Of a stretch of 64,000 bases of DNA, positions 26,452 through 35,243 are shown piece after piece. The DNA comes from an uncultured Eubacteriales bacterium (GTDB lineage: Bacteria; Bacillota; Clostridia; Christensenellales; Borkfalkiaceae): assembly GCA_900542935.1 (NCBI GenBank), contig UQPN01000004.1:52867-116866 (forward strand), given 5' to 3'. Numbering within the stretch: position 1 is the stretch's first letter; each line of letters opens with the position of its first letter. A program made the position numbers and the translations under genes. The notes below the pieces were generated by a model that saw nothing but the letters and a program-made list of their open reading frames with translations, was not told the DNA's origin and did not search any database.

Positions 26452-26538
26452 ATAAAACGGCTGTTTCGCCGTAAAAATACAAATTTTTGAAAGATAATTC
26501 GTTGCCCCGGCGCCGCGACGCGGTGTATCATATCTTGT

Positions 26539-27516
26539 ATGGGATATGTGTTTTTACTGATTGCAAGCTTTGCGGGCATTACGAAAATGGCGGCGATGAA
26601 AGGCTGCGGAAAAGTGTGCCCCGGCGCGTATAATTCCGTGCGGATCAACGCTTTCCGTTCGCTGCTTTGCGCCGCGGTGGCGCTTGCCGTGTTTCTTGCT
26701 TCGGGGGCGCGCGCGGAAAAGGAAGAGTGGTGGCTGTGGCTGATATCCGGCGCGTCGAACGCGGCGATGATGTTTGCCTGGCTGCTTTGTTCGGAGCGGA
26801 TAGGGCTGGTATTCGTGGAATCGTTCTGTATGCTCGGTTCGGTGGCGATACCGTTGTTTCTGGCGCCCGTATTATACGAAGGCGAAGCGGTGAACGCGCG
26901 GCAATGGGCGGGCGCGGCGTGCCTTCTAGCGGCGCCGGCGCTGCTGTTTGCAAAAAGAAAAAACGCCGCGGCGGCGCGGGGCGGCGAAACGAAAGAATTT
27001 TCCGGAAATAGCCCGGAACGGGCGGCGGCACAGACGGAAAAGACTGCGGCGGAACGCAGGAAAGCGGCGGCGATTACGGCGGCGTATATCGTTTTGTTGG
27101 TGCTTTCGAACGCGGGCGTGAGCATAACGCAGAAGTTATATCCCGCGCGCACGGGGAAAGAGTATGCTCCGTTTTTTAACCTGATGACGTTTTTTGTAGT
27201 GTGCGCGTGCTTTCTGGCGGCGCTGCTTGCGGGAAAGGCGTTTGCGGGGAAGAGGCTGCTGCCCGAAAACGCGGCTTCGGGGAAAAAACTTGCGGCGTTT
27301 GTATCGGTGGCGGCGGTAATGATTTACGTGTATTCGTTTTTTGCCACGCTTGCGGCTGAGGCGTTGCCTTCGGCGGTGTATTATCCGTTGGCGCGGGGCG
27401 TGAGCATGCTGCTGACGGTGCTTTGCGATTCGATTGTTTTCAGGCAGAAAATTACCGGAAACGTATGGGCGGCGCTGGCGTTTATTTTTGCCGCGATTGC
27501 GCTGACGAGCTTATGA
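26539..27516 (+). CDS. DMT-superfamily (EamA-like) permease
   Basis: A 325-residue protein with about ten hydrophobic segments in two halves, joined by a long charged loop (about 140-180, rich in Ala, Lys and Glu). This is the drug/metabolite transporter layout. No substrate can be assigned. No ribosome binding site is visible; a weak TTGCCC/TATCAT promoter (18-bp spacer) would put the transcript start at the ATG. It is followed by a strong terminator. Confidence 0.75.
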   Translation: MGYVFLLIASFAGITKMAAMKGCGKVCPGAYNSVRINAFRSLLCAAVALAVFLASGARAEKEEWWLWLISGASNAAMMFAWLLCSERIGLVFVESFCMLGSVAIPLFLAPVLYEGEAVNARQWAGAACLLAAPALLFAKRKNAAAARGGETKEFSGNSPERAAAQTEKTAAERRKAAAITAAYIVLLVLSNAGVSITQKLYPARTGKEYAPFFNLMTFFVVCACFLAALLAGKAFAGKRLLPENAASGKKLAAFVSVAAVMIYVYSFFATLAAEALPSAVYYPLARGVSMLLTVLCDSIVFRQKITGNVWAALAFIFAAIALTSL

Positions 27517-27534
27517 AAATTGATTTTAAAATGA

Positions 27535-27563
27535 AAAACGGAGCGAAAAGCTCCGTTTTTTTT
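27535..27563 (+). terminator. Strong intrinsic terminator after the DMT permease
   Basis: AAACGGAGC pairs with GCTCCGTTT around a 5-nt loop and is followed by a T tract. Confidence 0.85.
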
Positions 27564-27644
27564 GCAGTGTATTTGCGATTTATCCGGGCGACATCGGGCG
27601 GCATCATCCGGCGGCAAAAAGATTGCCGCTTTTGAATTTCGGAA

Positions 27645-27860
27645 TCAGTCCGTATCGAATAATTCGTTGGGCGTGATATCTAATTTTTTGCAAAGAAAAA
27701 TAATTTTTTCGTAATCAAGCTGAATTTTACCCGTTTCGTAGTCGCTGTATTCGGGTTGTTTCTTGCCGAGTTCGGCTGCCAGTTCTTTCTGCGATATGCC
27801 CTTTATTTTGCGCGCTTCACGCAAGTTTGCGCCGATTTTCTTTGCGATTTCGTTTTTCAT
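27645..27860 (-). CDS. XRE-family HTH regulator (71 residues)
   Basis: A small Cro/CI-type repressor that is nearly all HTH: LREARKIKGISQKELAAELG then a recognition helix around QPEYSDYETGK. It ends in LDITPNELFDTD, typical of stand-alone XRE proteins. The region is AT-rich compared with its neighbours. It is divergent from the gene at 28005, with two palindromes between them that are probable operators. No classical ribosome binding site is visible. Confidence 0.85.
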   Translation of the reverse strand: MKNEIAKKIGANLREARKIKGISQKELAAELGKKQPEYSDYETGKIQLDYEKIIFLCKKLDITPNELFDTD

Positions 27861-27884
27861 GAAGGATACTCTTATTATTTTTTA

Positions 27885-27906
27885 TTTGTATAAAAAAATA
27901 TACAAA
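27885..27906. promoter_or_regulatory. Palindrome 1 in the XRE/28005 divergent region
   Basis: Arms TTTGTATA and TATACAAA (8 bp, perfect) with a 6-A spacer, placed 25 bp upstream of the XRE start. A probable operator. Confidence 0.6.
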
Positions 27907-27909
27907 AAA

Positions 27910-27937
27910 TTGCTATATTTTGCTTGACGTATAGCAA
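27910..27937. promoter_or_regulatory. Palindrome 2, overlapping the -35 box of the rightward promoter
   Basis: Arms TTGCTATA and TATAGCAA (8 bp, perfect) with a 12-nt spacer that contains the TTGACG -35 box. Binding here would block RNA polymerase. It shares the TTG-n-TATA pattern with palindrome 1. Confidence 0.6.
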
Positions 27938-27952
27938 AAAATGCCATATAAT
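27924..27952 (+). promoter_or_regulatory. Promoter of the gene at 28005
   Basis: TTGACG and TATAAT are spaced by exactly 17 bp. Confidence 0.8.
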
Positions 27953-28004
27953 AAGAGCGTAAAATGATAGATGAGGGGCGATTTTATCAGCGTAAAATGG
28001 GAAA

Positions 28005-28526
28005 ATGTATCTTTGTATGATTAGTCTACCGGTTTTAGCCGGCGGAGTATTGTTTTTTATAATGAAAAAAAGACGAACGAGTTTATTTTTAAATTTATTC
28101 GGACGGAAAAATGCTGATTTGGAGTTTTTTGATTTACAGCTTTTTATTATGCCCAAGAAATTGGGTTTTTACTATAAAGGGCGATTGCCGTGGCGTATGC
28201 AGAGATACGGGATATGTGATGTTCAAGAACAAGCAGAGACGAAAATAGTGTGCAGGATAGGGAGAGCCGAGGATAAAATCGACACGAAAAGAGAAAAATT
28301 TGACGCGATTTTAAGCCGCGCCGGCGGTGTTGAATTATCAATAATTAAAGCAAAGAAAAATAGAGTCTTTGATGTCTGGCTGAAAGTCGGGAGCGGGGGA
28401 AAAGAAGAAAAAATTCCCGTTGCGTTACGCAAACAGGAAACTACGCTTTTGACTGCAAGGAAATTGATACAAGCAGCAGCGAAATCTGCAGTGGCGGTAA
28501 AGAGTACGGAATCATTGATAGTATAA
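28005..28526 (+). CDS. Unknown protein with one N-terminal membrane helix
   Basis: A 173-residue basic protein that I do not recognise. A hydrophobic stretch near the N-terminus (ISLPVLAGGVLFFIM) is followed by KKRR, so the rest should be cytoplasmic. The middle contains RLPWRMQRYGICDVQEQ; the C-terminal half is Lys-rich and probably folded. Base composition is more AT-rich than the neighbours, which suggests recent acquisition. ATG 28017 is an alternative start; no strong ribosome binding site for either. It is driven from a promoter covered by palindrome 2, so the XRE protein opposite probably controls it. Confidence 0.65.
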   Translation: MYLCMISLPVLAGGVLFFIMKKRRTSLFLNLFGRKNADLEFFDLQLFIMPKKLGFYYKGRLPWRMQRYGICDVQEQAETKIVCRIGRAEDKIDTKREKFDAILSRAGGVELSIIKAKKNRVFDVWLKVGSGGKEEKIPVALRKQETTLLTARKLIQAAAKSAVAVKSTESLIV

Positions 28527-28559
28527 AAAACAGCGACTTTTCATAATGAAAAGCCGCTG
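28525..28559 (-). terminator. Terminator after the CDF gene
   Basis: On the minus strand CAGCGGCTTTTCAT pairs with ATGAAAAGTCGCTG (one G-U pair) and is followed by six U. It also lies at the end of the rightward gene. Confidence 0.85.
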
Positions 28560-28580
28560 AAATTGTTTGGTTTTTAAAGG

Positions 28581-29750
28581 TTATACCAAAGGATGCTCGG
28601 CGCGGATGACGGCGTAGCAATCGGGGCGAAGTTCGTGGATTTTTGCGGCGACGGCGCGTTCCGCGTCCGCAAGCACCCACTTGCTTTCAATCGGCACCGA
28701 TAAATCGAAAATCAGATTTTTCCGATCTTTGCCGTACGTCATCCGGAAATCGTGCATCGTGAACGTTTCGTCCGTCTGCGCAACCGCGTTGCGGACGAAA
28801 TCGCGCATGTCGTTGACGATCTCGTCGTGAATGACGATGGGATCCATATGTACGGTTACAAGACAGCCGAATTTTTCGTGAATATCTTCTTCGAGGCGGT
28901 CGATTACCTCGTGCGCGAGATTGATATCGTCGTCCGCCGGGACTTCCGCATGGAACGAAACCACCAGCTTACCGGGCCCGTAATCGTGCACGATGACGTC
29001 GTGAATGCCCAGTATTTCCGGGTAATTTCCGACGAATTGATAGATGTTGTTTACAAATTCTTTCGAAGGGGGCGCGCCCACCAGCAAATCTACCGTTTCC
29101 TTGGTGGCTTTGACGCCCGAAAAAAGGATAAACGCCGCCACTAAAAGCCCCGCGACGCCGTCGATTTTCCAGCCGAAATATCTGCCGCAGAGGGCGGAAA
29201 GAAGTACGACGAACGTTGCCACGACGTCCGAAATGCTGTCGGTTGCCGCGCCTTTCAGGGCGACGGAATTGATTTTTTTGCCGACTTTTTTATAGAATAC
29301 GTACAGCCACGATTTCGCGAGCAACGAAAAGCACAAAAAAGCCACCGTCAGCGCGGAAATCGAGGGAAGTTCGGGGTGTATGATGCTTGTTACGGAGGAC
29401 TTTAAAAGCTCCGCGCCCACGAGGATAACCAGCATATCCACAATCAGTCCCGCCACGTATTCCATGCGGCCGTGTCCGAGCGGGTGTTCTTTATCGCCCG
29501 CTTTCGCCGCCATTTTAAAGCCGACGAGCGCTACCAGCGACGAAACCGCGTCGGAAGCGTTGTTGAAAGCGTCGGAAACGACGGCGACGGAGGCAGCCAG
29601 AATGCCCGCCGTCAATTTGGCGGCAAACAGAAGCACGTTGATAAAAATGCCCGTACCTGTGGCGAAAGAAGCGCATTTTTCGCGGTCGATTTTTTCGTAT
29701 TCGCCTTTCCCCCGCACGCAGCCGAACAGGCGCAAAAGCGCGGAAATCAT
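28581..29750 (-). CDS. Cation diffusion facilitator (CDF) transporter
   Basis: A 389-residue protein with six membrane helices and a long C-terminal cytoplasmic domain. Metal-site motifs are SDAFNNASDAVSS in TM2 and AATDSISDVVAT in TM5; HPLGHGRMEY is the usual loop after TM2. The TM2 site has Asn-Asp rather than the His of zinc-specific members, closer to Mn/Fe types. It would export divalent metal in exchange for protons. It overlaps oadG by 4 bp and is last in the oadB-oadG-CDF operon. Confidence 0.9.
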   Translation of the reverse strand: MISALLRLFGCVRGKGEYEKIDREKCASFATGTGIFINVLLFAAKLTAGILAASVAVVSDAFNNASDAVSSLVALVGFKMAAKAGDKEHPLGHGRMEYVAGLIVDMLVILVGAELLKSSVTSIIHPELPSISALTVAFLCFSLLAKSWLYVFYKKVGKKINSVALKGAATDSISDVVATFVVLLSALCGRYFGWKIDGVAGLLVAAFILFSGVKATKETVDLLVGAPPSKEFVNNIYQFVGNYPEILGIHDVIVHDYGPGKLVVSFHAEVPADDDINLAHEVIDRLEEDIHEKFGCLVTVHMDPIVIHDEIVNDMRDFVRNAVAQTDETFTMHDFRMTYGKDRKNLIFDLSVPIESKWVLADAERAVAAKIHELRPDCYAVIRAEHPLV

Positions 29751-29989
29751 CTTGCTTCCCCGTCGCCGTGCGGGGCGGAAGCATCGCTTGCCGCTTTTTT
29801 GGCTTCGCGCGCTTTTTTGGCGCTTTCGGCTTTATTTACGCAGAATTTCGTGAGCTGCACGGCAAGGATAATCAAGCCGATAACGATAAAGATTGCCAGC
29901 AAGCCCTGCCACATGATTTTCAGCGAGGCTTTCAGCGTGTCGGGATTCATAGGGGTTAAACCGCTTGCGAGAAGCGAAAAAATATTCAT
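29747..29989 (-). CDS. OadG-like small subunit of a sodium-pumping decarboxylase
   Basis: An 80-residue protein with one membrane helix (about 28-48) and a Lys/Ala/Glu-rich tail. This matches the gamma subunit, which anchors the alpha subunit to beta. It sits directly after oadB with AAGGAGA before its ATG. Identification rests on size, topology and position. Confidence 0.7.
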   Translation of the reverse strand: MNIFSLLASGLTPMNPDTLKASLKIMWQGLLAIFIVIGLIILAVQLTKFCVNKAESAKKAREAKKAASDASAPHGDGEAR

Positions 29990-30013
29990 AATCAGTTTCT
30001 CCTTTTTATCGCC

Positions 30014-31126
30014 TTACAGCAGGGGCAGCACAAGATTGATGATGAGTCCGCCCACGATTGCCGAGGCGATTTGCCCCGAAACGTTTGCGCCGACGGCGTG
30101 CATTAAAAGGTGGTTGGTGGAATCTTCTTTGATGCCCATTTTTTCCACCACGCGCGCCGCCATGGGGAAGGCGGAAATGCCCGCGGCGCCGATCATCGGG
30201 TTAATTTTTTCCTTGCTGAAAAGATTCATGATTTTTGCGCACATTACGCCGCCGATGGTATCGAAAACAAACGCGAACAATCCGAGCGCCATAATCATTA
30301 AGGTTTCCCACGTGATGAACTGCGCCGCCTGCATCTGGAAAGCGATGGTAATGCCGAGAAGCAGCGTGATTAAGTTGGAAAGCGTGTTCTGCGCGGTATC
30401 GGAAAGGGTGTTGAGCGCGCCGCATTCGCGGATTAAGTTGCCGAACATCAGCATGCCCACAAGCGAAAGGGACGCGGGGGCAATCAAGCCGGAAATAATG
30501 GTAACAAGCACGGGAAAAAGAATTCTGGTGAGCTTGCTTACCTGCGAGGCGCGATATTTCATTTTAATGCGGCGTTCTTTTTTTGTGGTGCATATTTTTA
30601 CCACGGCGGGCTGAACGATGGGCACAAGCGCCATGTACGAATACGCTACCACCATAATGGGCCCTACGTATTTCGAAGCGAGTTTCAGCGCGACGAGAAT
30701 GGACGTGGGACCGTCCGCCGCGCCGATGATGGCGATGGCAGCCGCGTCGTTTAACGGGAAACCGATTAAAGAGGCAAGAATCAGCGTAACGAAGATGCCG
30801 AATTGCGCCGCGCCGCCTAAAATAAAGAGTTTGGGGTTGGAAAGCAGCGGCCCGAAATCGATCATGGCGCCGATGCCGATAAAGAGGAGCAGCGGCATCG
30901 CTTCGCTTGCCTGTATGCCGACTTTGAACAGCGAGGCGATGATGCCGTCTTCGGCGATGACTGCCGAGCCCGGAATATTTACGAGAATTGCGCCGAAGCC
31001 CATGGGCAGAAGAAGCGCGGGTTCGATGTCTTTTTTGATAGCGAGAAAAATCAGCACGCCGCCGATGATCCACATTGCCACCTGCGGCAGCGTTACCTGC
31101 CTGAGAGTTTCGATTAAAAAGTCCAT
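30014..31126 (-). CDS. oadB: Sodium-pumping decarboxylase beta subunit (OadB/GcdB family)
   Basis: A 370-residue, very hydrophobic protein with about ten helices. The conserved sodium-site region IGAADGPTSILVALKLA is present, along with GNLIRECG and the C-terminal HAVGANVSGQI. The beta subunit decarboxylates carboxybiotin and uses the energy to export Na+. ATG 31126 (MDFLIE) has ACGGAGG upstream. No alpha (carboxyltransferase) or biotin-carrier gene lies in the window, so partners must be encoded elsewhere or the pair serves another use. Confidence 0.9.
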   Translation of the reverse strand: MDFLIETLRQVTLPQVAMWIIGGVLIFLAIKKDIEPALLLPMGFGAILVNIPGSAVIAEDGIIASLFKVGIQASEAMPLLLFIGIGAMIDFGPLLSNPKLFILGGAAQFGIFVTLILASLIGFPLNDAAAIAIIGAADGPTSILVALKLASKYVGPIMVVAYSYMALVPIVQPAVVKICTTKKERRIKMKYRASQVSKLTRILFPVLVTIISGLIAPASLSLVGMLMFGNLIRECGALNTLSDTAQNTLSNLITLLLGITIAFQMQAAQFITWETLMIMALGLFAFVFDTIGGVMCAKIMNLFSKEKINPMIGAAGISAFPMAARVVEKMGIKEDSTNHLLMHAVGANVSGQIASAIVGGLIINLVLPLL

Positions 31127-31279
31127 AAAAACCTCCGTTTTCATGTTTGATTTTTTTATTATTGACGAATTTTGAAAATTTTAAGAGGGGGGCTTATTTG
31201 CGTTCGCCCGAAATGTTTTCATCGGAAAACAAGCGAAGCCCCTCTTGATTGACGATTCGGGATAAAAATTTTTGAATCG

Positions 31280-31400
31280 TAAACGGAGCTGCCCCTCACC
31301 ACCGCCGCTATCGCGGCAGAGCCTCCCCCCAAGGGGAAGCCTATGAAACAGGCTGACCATTTTTTTCAGACAAGGGGGAAGGCGATATGTAAGAAAAACA
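31280..31400. repeat. Intergenic GC-rich repeat (locus 3)
   Basis: One module GCCCCTCAC...CCTCCCCCCAAGGGGAAG (about 31288-31338) is followed by GCCTATGAAACAGGC and a shorter AAGGGGGAAGG. It has the same parts as loci 1 and 2. The rest of 31145-31659 holds no gene. Confidence 0.75.
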
Positions 31401-31411
31401 AAAAACCGCTC

Positions 31412-31443
31412 CGAAAACGCGCTGTTTAAAAAGCGCATTTTCG
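31412..31443. terminator. Hairpin, possible terminator
   Basis: CGAAAACGCGCT pairs with AGCGCATTTTCG (one mismatch) around an 8-nt loop. It lies about 215 bp beyond the stop codon of the gene at 31660-32175 and could end that leftward transcript. Confidence 0.4.
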
Positions 31444-31659
31444 AAACAGTCTTGTCGCTTGGTTCTGACCCGGGCTTTTTGCTGTTACCGACGTTTCGCC
31501 GCGCCGCAAAGATAAGCCGTGTTACCGTTATCAGACGGGAAAGCCCGCGCGCCCTTTCGCGCCGCCGTATGCTTTGCCCCGACTACTCCCTGCCGAAGTA
31601 TTTTCATTATAAGCTTTTCGTGCGGGTTTGTCAACGATATTCGCGACGAAAAAGAATTT

Positions 31660-32175
31660 TTAACGCACTTTTTCTTTGTGCTTATTCATTTCGTTGCGCA
31701 CCGATATACACGCGTTGCGCACGTGCGCGATATTCTGCAGGGTATACGTCTTTTCTTTTGTGTAAACATACAACGTGCCGAACGAAAACGTGAAAAACAG
31801 AGGAATCGTTCTGCTTGCGTTGTTGCCGTAACTTCTTGCGGTGGCGAGGCTCATGCGGCAATCGGCGAGATCGGCGTACGAAATCGCGACAGGCGGTTTT
31901 TTATTGCCTCCGAAGTACAGATACACGGCGGCTTCGTCTGCTTCCGCGGCGATTTTTCGCTTGCAAAGCGAGCGGACGGAAAAGAAAAGCATCACGGCGG
32001 AGGCAAGGTAAAAGATAATCGTGAACGTGAGCATAAACGCCTTGTCGCGCGTGGCGGAAAGCTGCGTTGTGTAGAAAACCGCACCGCCGAGAAGCGACGT
32101 GCCGATCACGAAAATAATGATCGGCATCGTGCGGGAGCGTTTTGCGAGAACTTTTTTATCGACGGCGTTTTCCAT
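31660..32175 (-). CDS. Two-helix membrane protein with PH-like tail, unknown
   Basis: A 171-residue protein. Two hydrophobic helices (about 18-38 and 48-68) are followed by about 95 soluble residues with alternating strands (AAVYLYFGG, ISYADLADCRM, FGTLYVYTKEKTYTL), an arrangement like small bacterial PH-domain proteins. I do not recognise a named family. ATG 32175 is used; GGAGAAG lies about 13 nt upstream, rather far. A promoter lies just upstream. Confidence 0.65.
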   Translation of the reverse strand: MENAVDKKVLAKRSRTMPIIIFVIGTSLLGGAVFYTTQLSATRDKAFMLTFTIIFYLASAVMLFFSVRSLCKRKIAAEADEAAVYLYFGGNKKPPVAISYADLADCRMSLATARSYGNNASRTIPLFFTFSFGTLYVYTKEKTYTLQNIAHVRNACISVRNEMNKHKEKVR

Positions 32176-32218
32176 TTTGTTTTTTATTCTTCTCCGTTTT
32201 TGCTGTTGTAATAATAAA

Positions 32219-32247
32219 ATTGTAGCATTTTCCGATGCGTTTTGCAA
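32219..32247 (-). promoter_or_regulatory. Promoter of the two-helix membrane protein gene
   Basis: On the minus strand TTGCAA and TACAAT are spaced by 17 bp. Confidence 0.65.
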
Positions 32248-32331
32248 GCGTATTCCGGCGCTTTTTGCCGCAAATCGCTACGTTCGTTGTTTTTTGGCAT
32301 ATTTACGGCGGGCAAGGCGCAAAATAGGGGT

Positions 32332-33711
32332 ATGAAAAGAAAAACGTTTTTGCGCGGGGCGGCAACGCTGGGAATTTCCGGCGCGGCGGTGAAATGCCTC
32401 GGCGCGCTCTACCGCGTGCCTCTTGTGGCTTTCATCGGGTGTTACGGTCTTGGATTATATCAATCTTCATACGCGTTTTTTGCGTTTATTACCACGCTGT
32501 GTTCGGCTGGAATCGCTTCCGCGCTTTCGAAACAGGTTGCCGATTCGCGCGCGAGAGGGGTTTCCGCCGCGCCGGTCGTTTCGGATTATCTGCGGCTTTT
32601 TGTGCGGGTAGGATTGATCGGCGGTTTGACCGTGGCGGTGTTTCCGCTTGTTTTTCACGCGGCGCGGGGCGAATCGTATACGGCGGGATATTTCTTTCTT
32701 GCGCCCGCCGTGCCGATCGTGTGCGTTTCTTCCGTACTGTGCGGCGCGTTTCAGGGCGCGGACGACATGTTGCCCACGGCGGCGTCGGAAATTGCGGGAC
32801 AAATCGCGAAAATCGCGCTCGGCCTTTTGTTTTGCGCGGTTTTGAAAGGAAAAGTTGCGAAAGCGGCTACGTTTTTATGCCTTGCCGTTACTCTTTCCGT
32901 GCTGATTGAGGATTTTACGTTGATTGTTTTTTGCAAAAAACGGCGGGAAGCAGGCGGAATAAACGGCGATTTTTGCGAGATGCCGCATACAGGCGCGAGG
33001 TTTTTATGCGGCAGGGTATCCGGCGAAAAAACGAAGCAAATACTCGCTTTTACGCTGCCCGTAACGCTTTCGGCGGCGGTGCTGCCTTTGACGGCGTTTG
33101 CGGAAAGCATGCTTTTGCCGTCGCTTTTTAAACGGTACGCCGAAAATCCGCTTGCTTTGTACGGATTGTTTGCGGGCGGCGCGGCATGTATTTCGCATCT
33201 GCCCGTAACGCTTTGCCGCGGCGTGGGCGCGGCGGCGATTCCCGATTTATCGGCGGAAATCGGAAAAAACGGCGCGGCGGGGTGCGGCGGAAAAATTTCG
33301 TACGCCTGCCTTTTAACGCTTGCCGTGGCGGTGCCCGCGGGAGCGCTGATGTATCTGTTCGCTCCGTTGGCGGCGAAACTGCTGTTCCGTTCTCTGGCGG
33401 CGGAAGAAAAGGCGATGCTGGCGGCGTGCGTGCGGATTTCGGCGGCCGGCGCGGTGTTTTTATCGCTGGCGCAGACGCTTTCTTCCTGTTTGACGGCGCT
33501 CGGAAAACAGCGGGGCGCCGCGGCGTGCTGGGGTGTGGCGTGTCTTTCGCGGATACTTTTCGATCTGGTGTTTGCGGGGGTGCTGAAATTTTCGGCAAAA
33601 GGTGCGGCGGCGGCCGAAAGTCTGTGCTATTTCGTTGCATTTTTTCTGATTTTATTGTATAATAAGGCGTGTATGAAAGGCGAAAGAATTATTACGGAGG
33701 CGAAAGCATGA
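32332..33711 (+). CDS. SpoVB/MurJ-like lipid flippase (MOP superfamily)
   Basis: A 459-residue protein with about 14 membrane helices. The N-terminus (KCLGALYRVPLVAFIGCYGLGLYQ) is characteristic of the SpoVB/YabM branch of MOP flippases, which move undecaprenyl-linked wall precursors. ATG 32332 is preferred over an upstream in-frame extension that lacks family similarity. It overlaps mazG by 4 bp (ATGA). The SpoVB-like then MazG order matches yabM-yabN in Bacillus subtilis. Confidence 0.87.
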   Translation: MKRKTFLRGAATLGISGAAVKCLGALYRVPLVAFIGCYGLGLYQSSYAFFAFITTLCSAGIASALSKQVADSRARGVSAAPVVSDYLRLFVRVGLIGGLTVAVFPLVFHAARGESYTAGYFFLAPAVPIVCVSSVLCGAFQGADDMLPTAASEIAGQIAKIALGLLFCAVLKGKVAKAATFLCLAVTLSVLIEDFTLIVFCKKRREAGGINGDFCEMPHTGARFLCGRVSGEKTKQILAFTLPVTLSAAVLPLTAFAESMLLPSLFKRYAENPLALYGLFAGGAACISHLPVTLCRGVGAAAIPDLSAEIGKNGAAGCGGKISYACLLTLAVAVPAGALMYLFAPLAAKLLFRSLAAEEKAMLAACVRISAAGAVFLSLAQTLSSCLTALGKQRGAAACWGVACLSRILFDLVFAGVLKFSAKGAAAAESLCYFVAFFLILLYNKACMKGERIITEAKA

Positions 33712-35243
33712 TTACGGTAATCGGTTTGGGCGTAAAGACAGGCGATCTGACGAAAGAGGGGGAAGAAGCGATTTTAAAAACGGCGGCAACGGGCGGAAAA
33801 ATTCTGGTGCGTACGGCGAAAACGCCGTCGTACGGAAGCGTGAAAGAGCTGAACGTGCCGCACGAAACGCTGGATTTCGTATACGATAAAAGCCGCACGT
33901 TCGCCACGCTGAATAAAAATTTGTGCCGCGAGGTGAGAAAGTACGGCGAAAACGTCGCGTACCTTGTGGACGGCGCGGCAAGCGAGGATAATTCGGTGAA
34001 GGCGATTCTGCGCGCCGCTGGGAAGAAAAACGTGCGCGTGATAAACGGCGTTTCGAAGATTGCGGAAATCGCCGCCGCGGCACGGTTCGAGGGGTGCTCG
34101 TATCAGGCGGTGTCGGCATGCGAAATAGCGGAAACGTTGCGGGAAGAGGGGCTTTCCGCGCCGCTTGTTACATACGATATCGACGGCGAGGATATGGCGG
34201 CGGACGTGAAGCAGGCGCTTTCCGGGCGGTTCGGCGAGGAAACGGAAATTCTGTTTATCCGCCTGAACGGCGGAAACGGAGAGAGAAAAAAAAGCGGCGA
34301 TAAGGACGGCGGAAAAATCGGCGCGCCCGTGGCGAAAAGAATAAAAATTTACGAGCTGGACAGGCAGAAAAACTACGATTGCGGTTGCGCGGCGGCGGTG
34401 GAAAAAATAAATCTGCTCGATAAAAAACGGTTTACGATGAACGACGTTTTAACCATTCTGCGTTACTTGCGCGACCCCGTGAACGGGTGCCCGTGGGATA
34501 AAGTGCAGACGAGCGAAAGCATCCGCATGAACGTCATCGAAGAGGCGTACGAGCTGCTGGACGCGATTAACTTAAAAGACGACGACAAAATCCGTGAGGA
34601 AACGGGCGATATTTTAATGCAGGTTGCGTTTCACGCCACGCTGAAAGAAGAGGCGGGCGCGTTTGATTTTACGGACGTTGCCACGGAGCTGTGCGAAAAA
34701 CTGATTACGCGGCATGCGCACGTGTTCGGGAAGGATAAGGCGCTCGACGCCGACGGCGCGCTGAACGTATGGGATAAAAACAAGATGATCGAAAAGCATC
34801 AGGATACGTTCGCCAAGGCAGTGAACGACGTGCCGAAGTGCTTCCCCGCGCTGTTGCAGGCGCAGAAAGTGGCGAAACGCGTGGAACGCGGCGGCTGGGA
34901 CAAGCCCACGTTCGAAAGCGCGAAAGCGGCGCTGGAAGAGGAGCTTGCCGAACTGAAGGCGGAAACGGAGAAGTCCGCGGCGGGGCGCGGCGATAAAGCA
35001 AAGACGGCGGAAGAACTGGGCGACGCGCTCTTTTGCATGGCGACGATGGCGCGCGCGGTGGGCGCGGACGCGGAAGAAGCCCTGCTCGATACGGTGATAA
35101 AGGTGCAGCGGCGGTATACGGAATACGAAAAACTTGTGCTGGCGGACGGTAAAGACGTGAACGCGCTGACAAAGCCGGAGCGCGACGAGTATTACGAAAG
35201 AGCGAAAGAATACGTAAACAGCGACGACGAGGGCAAGGCATAA
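33708..35243 (+). CDS. mazG: MazG family nucleotide pyrophosphohydrolase (YabN-type, two domains)
   Basis: A 511-residue protein. The N-terminal ~220 residues form a tetrapyrrole-methylase-like domain (starts ITVIGLGVKTGDLT). The C-terminal part is MazG with CPWDKVQTSESIRMNVIEEAYE, EETGDILMQVAFH and a second EELGDALF. MazG hydrolyses abnormal or excess NTPs to NMP and pyrophosphate. ATG 33708 has ACGGAGG upstream and overlaps the flippase stop. dusB starts on the very next base after its stop. Confidence 0.92.
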   Translation: MITVIGLGVKTGDLTKEGEEAILKTAATGGKILVRTAKTPSYGSVKELNVPHETLDFVYDKSRTFATLNKNLCREVRKYGENVAYLVDGAASEDNSVKAILRAAGKKNVRVINGVSKIAEIAAAARFEGCSYQAVSACEIAETLREEGLSAPLVTYDIDGEDMAADVKQALSGRFGEETEILFIRLNGGNGERKKSGDKDGGKIGAPVAKRIKIYELDRQKNYDCGCAAAVEKINLLDKKRFTMNDVLTILRYLRDPVNGCPWDKVQTSESIRMNVIEEAYELLDAINLKDDDKIREETGDILMQVAFHATLKEEAGAFDFTDVATELCEKLITRHAHVFGKDKALDADGALNVWDKNKMIEKHQDTFAKAVNDVPKCFPALLQAQKVAKRVERGGWDKPTFESAKAALEEELAELKAETEKSAAGRGDKAKTAEELGDALFCMATMARAVGADAEEALLDTVIKVQRRYTEYEKLVLADGKDVNALTKPERDEYYERAKEYVNSDDEGKA

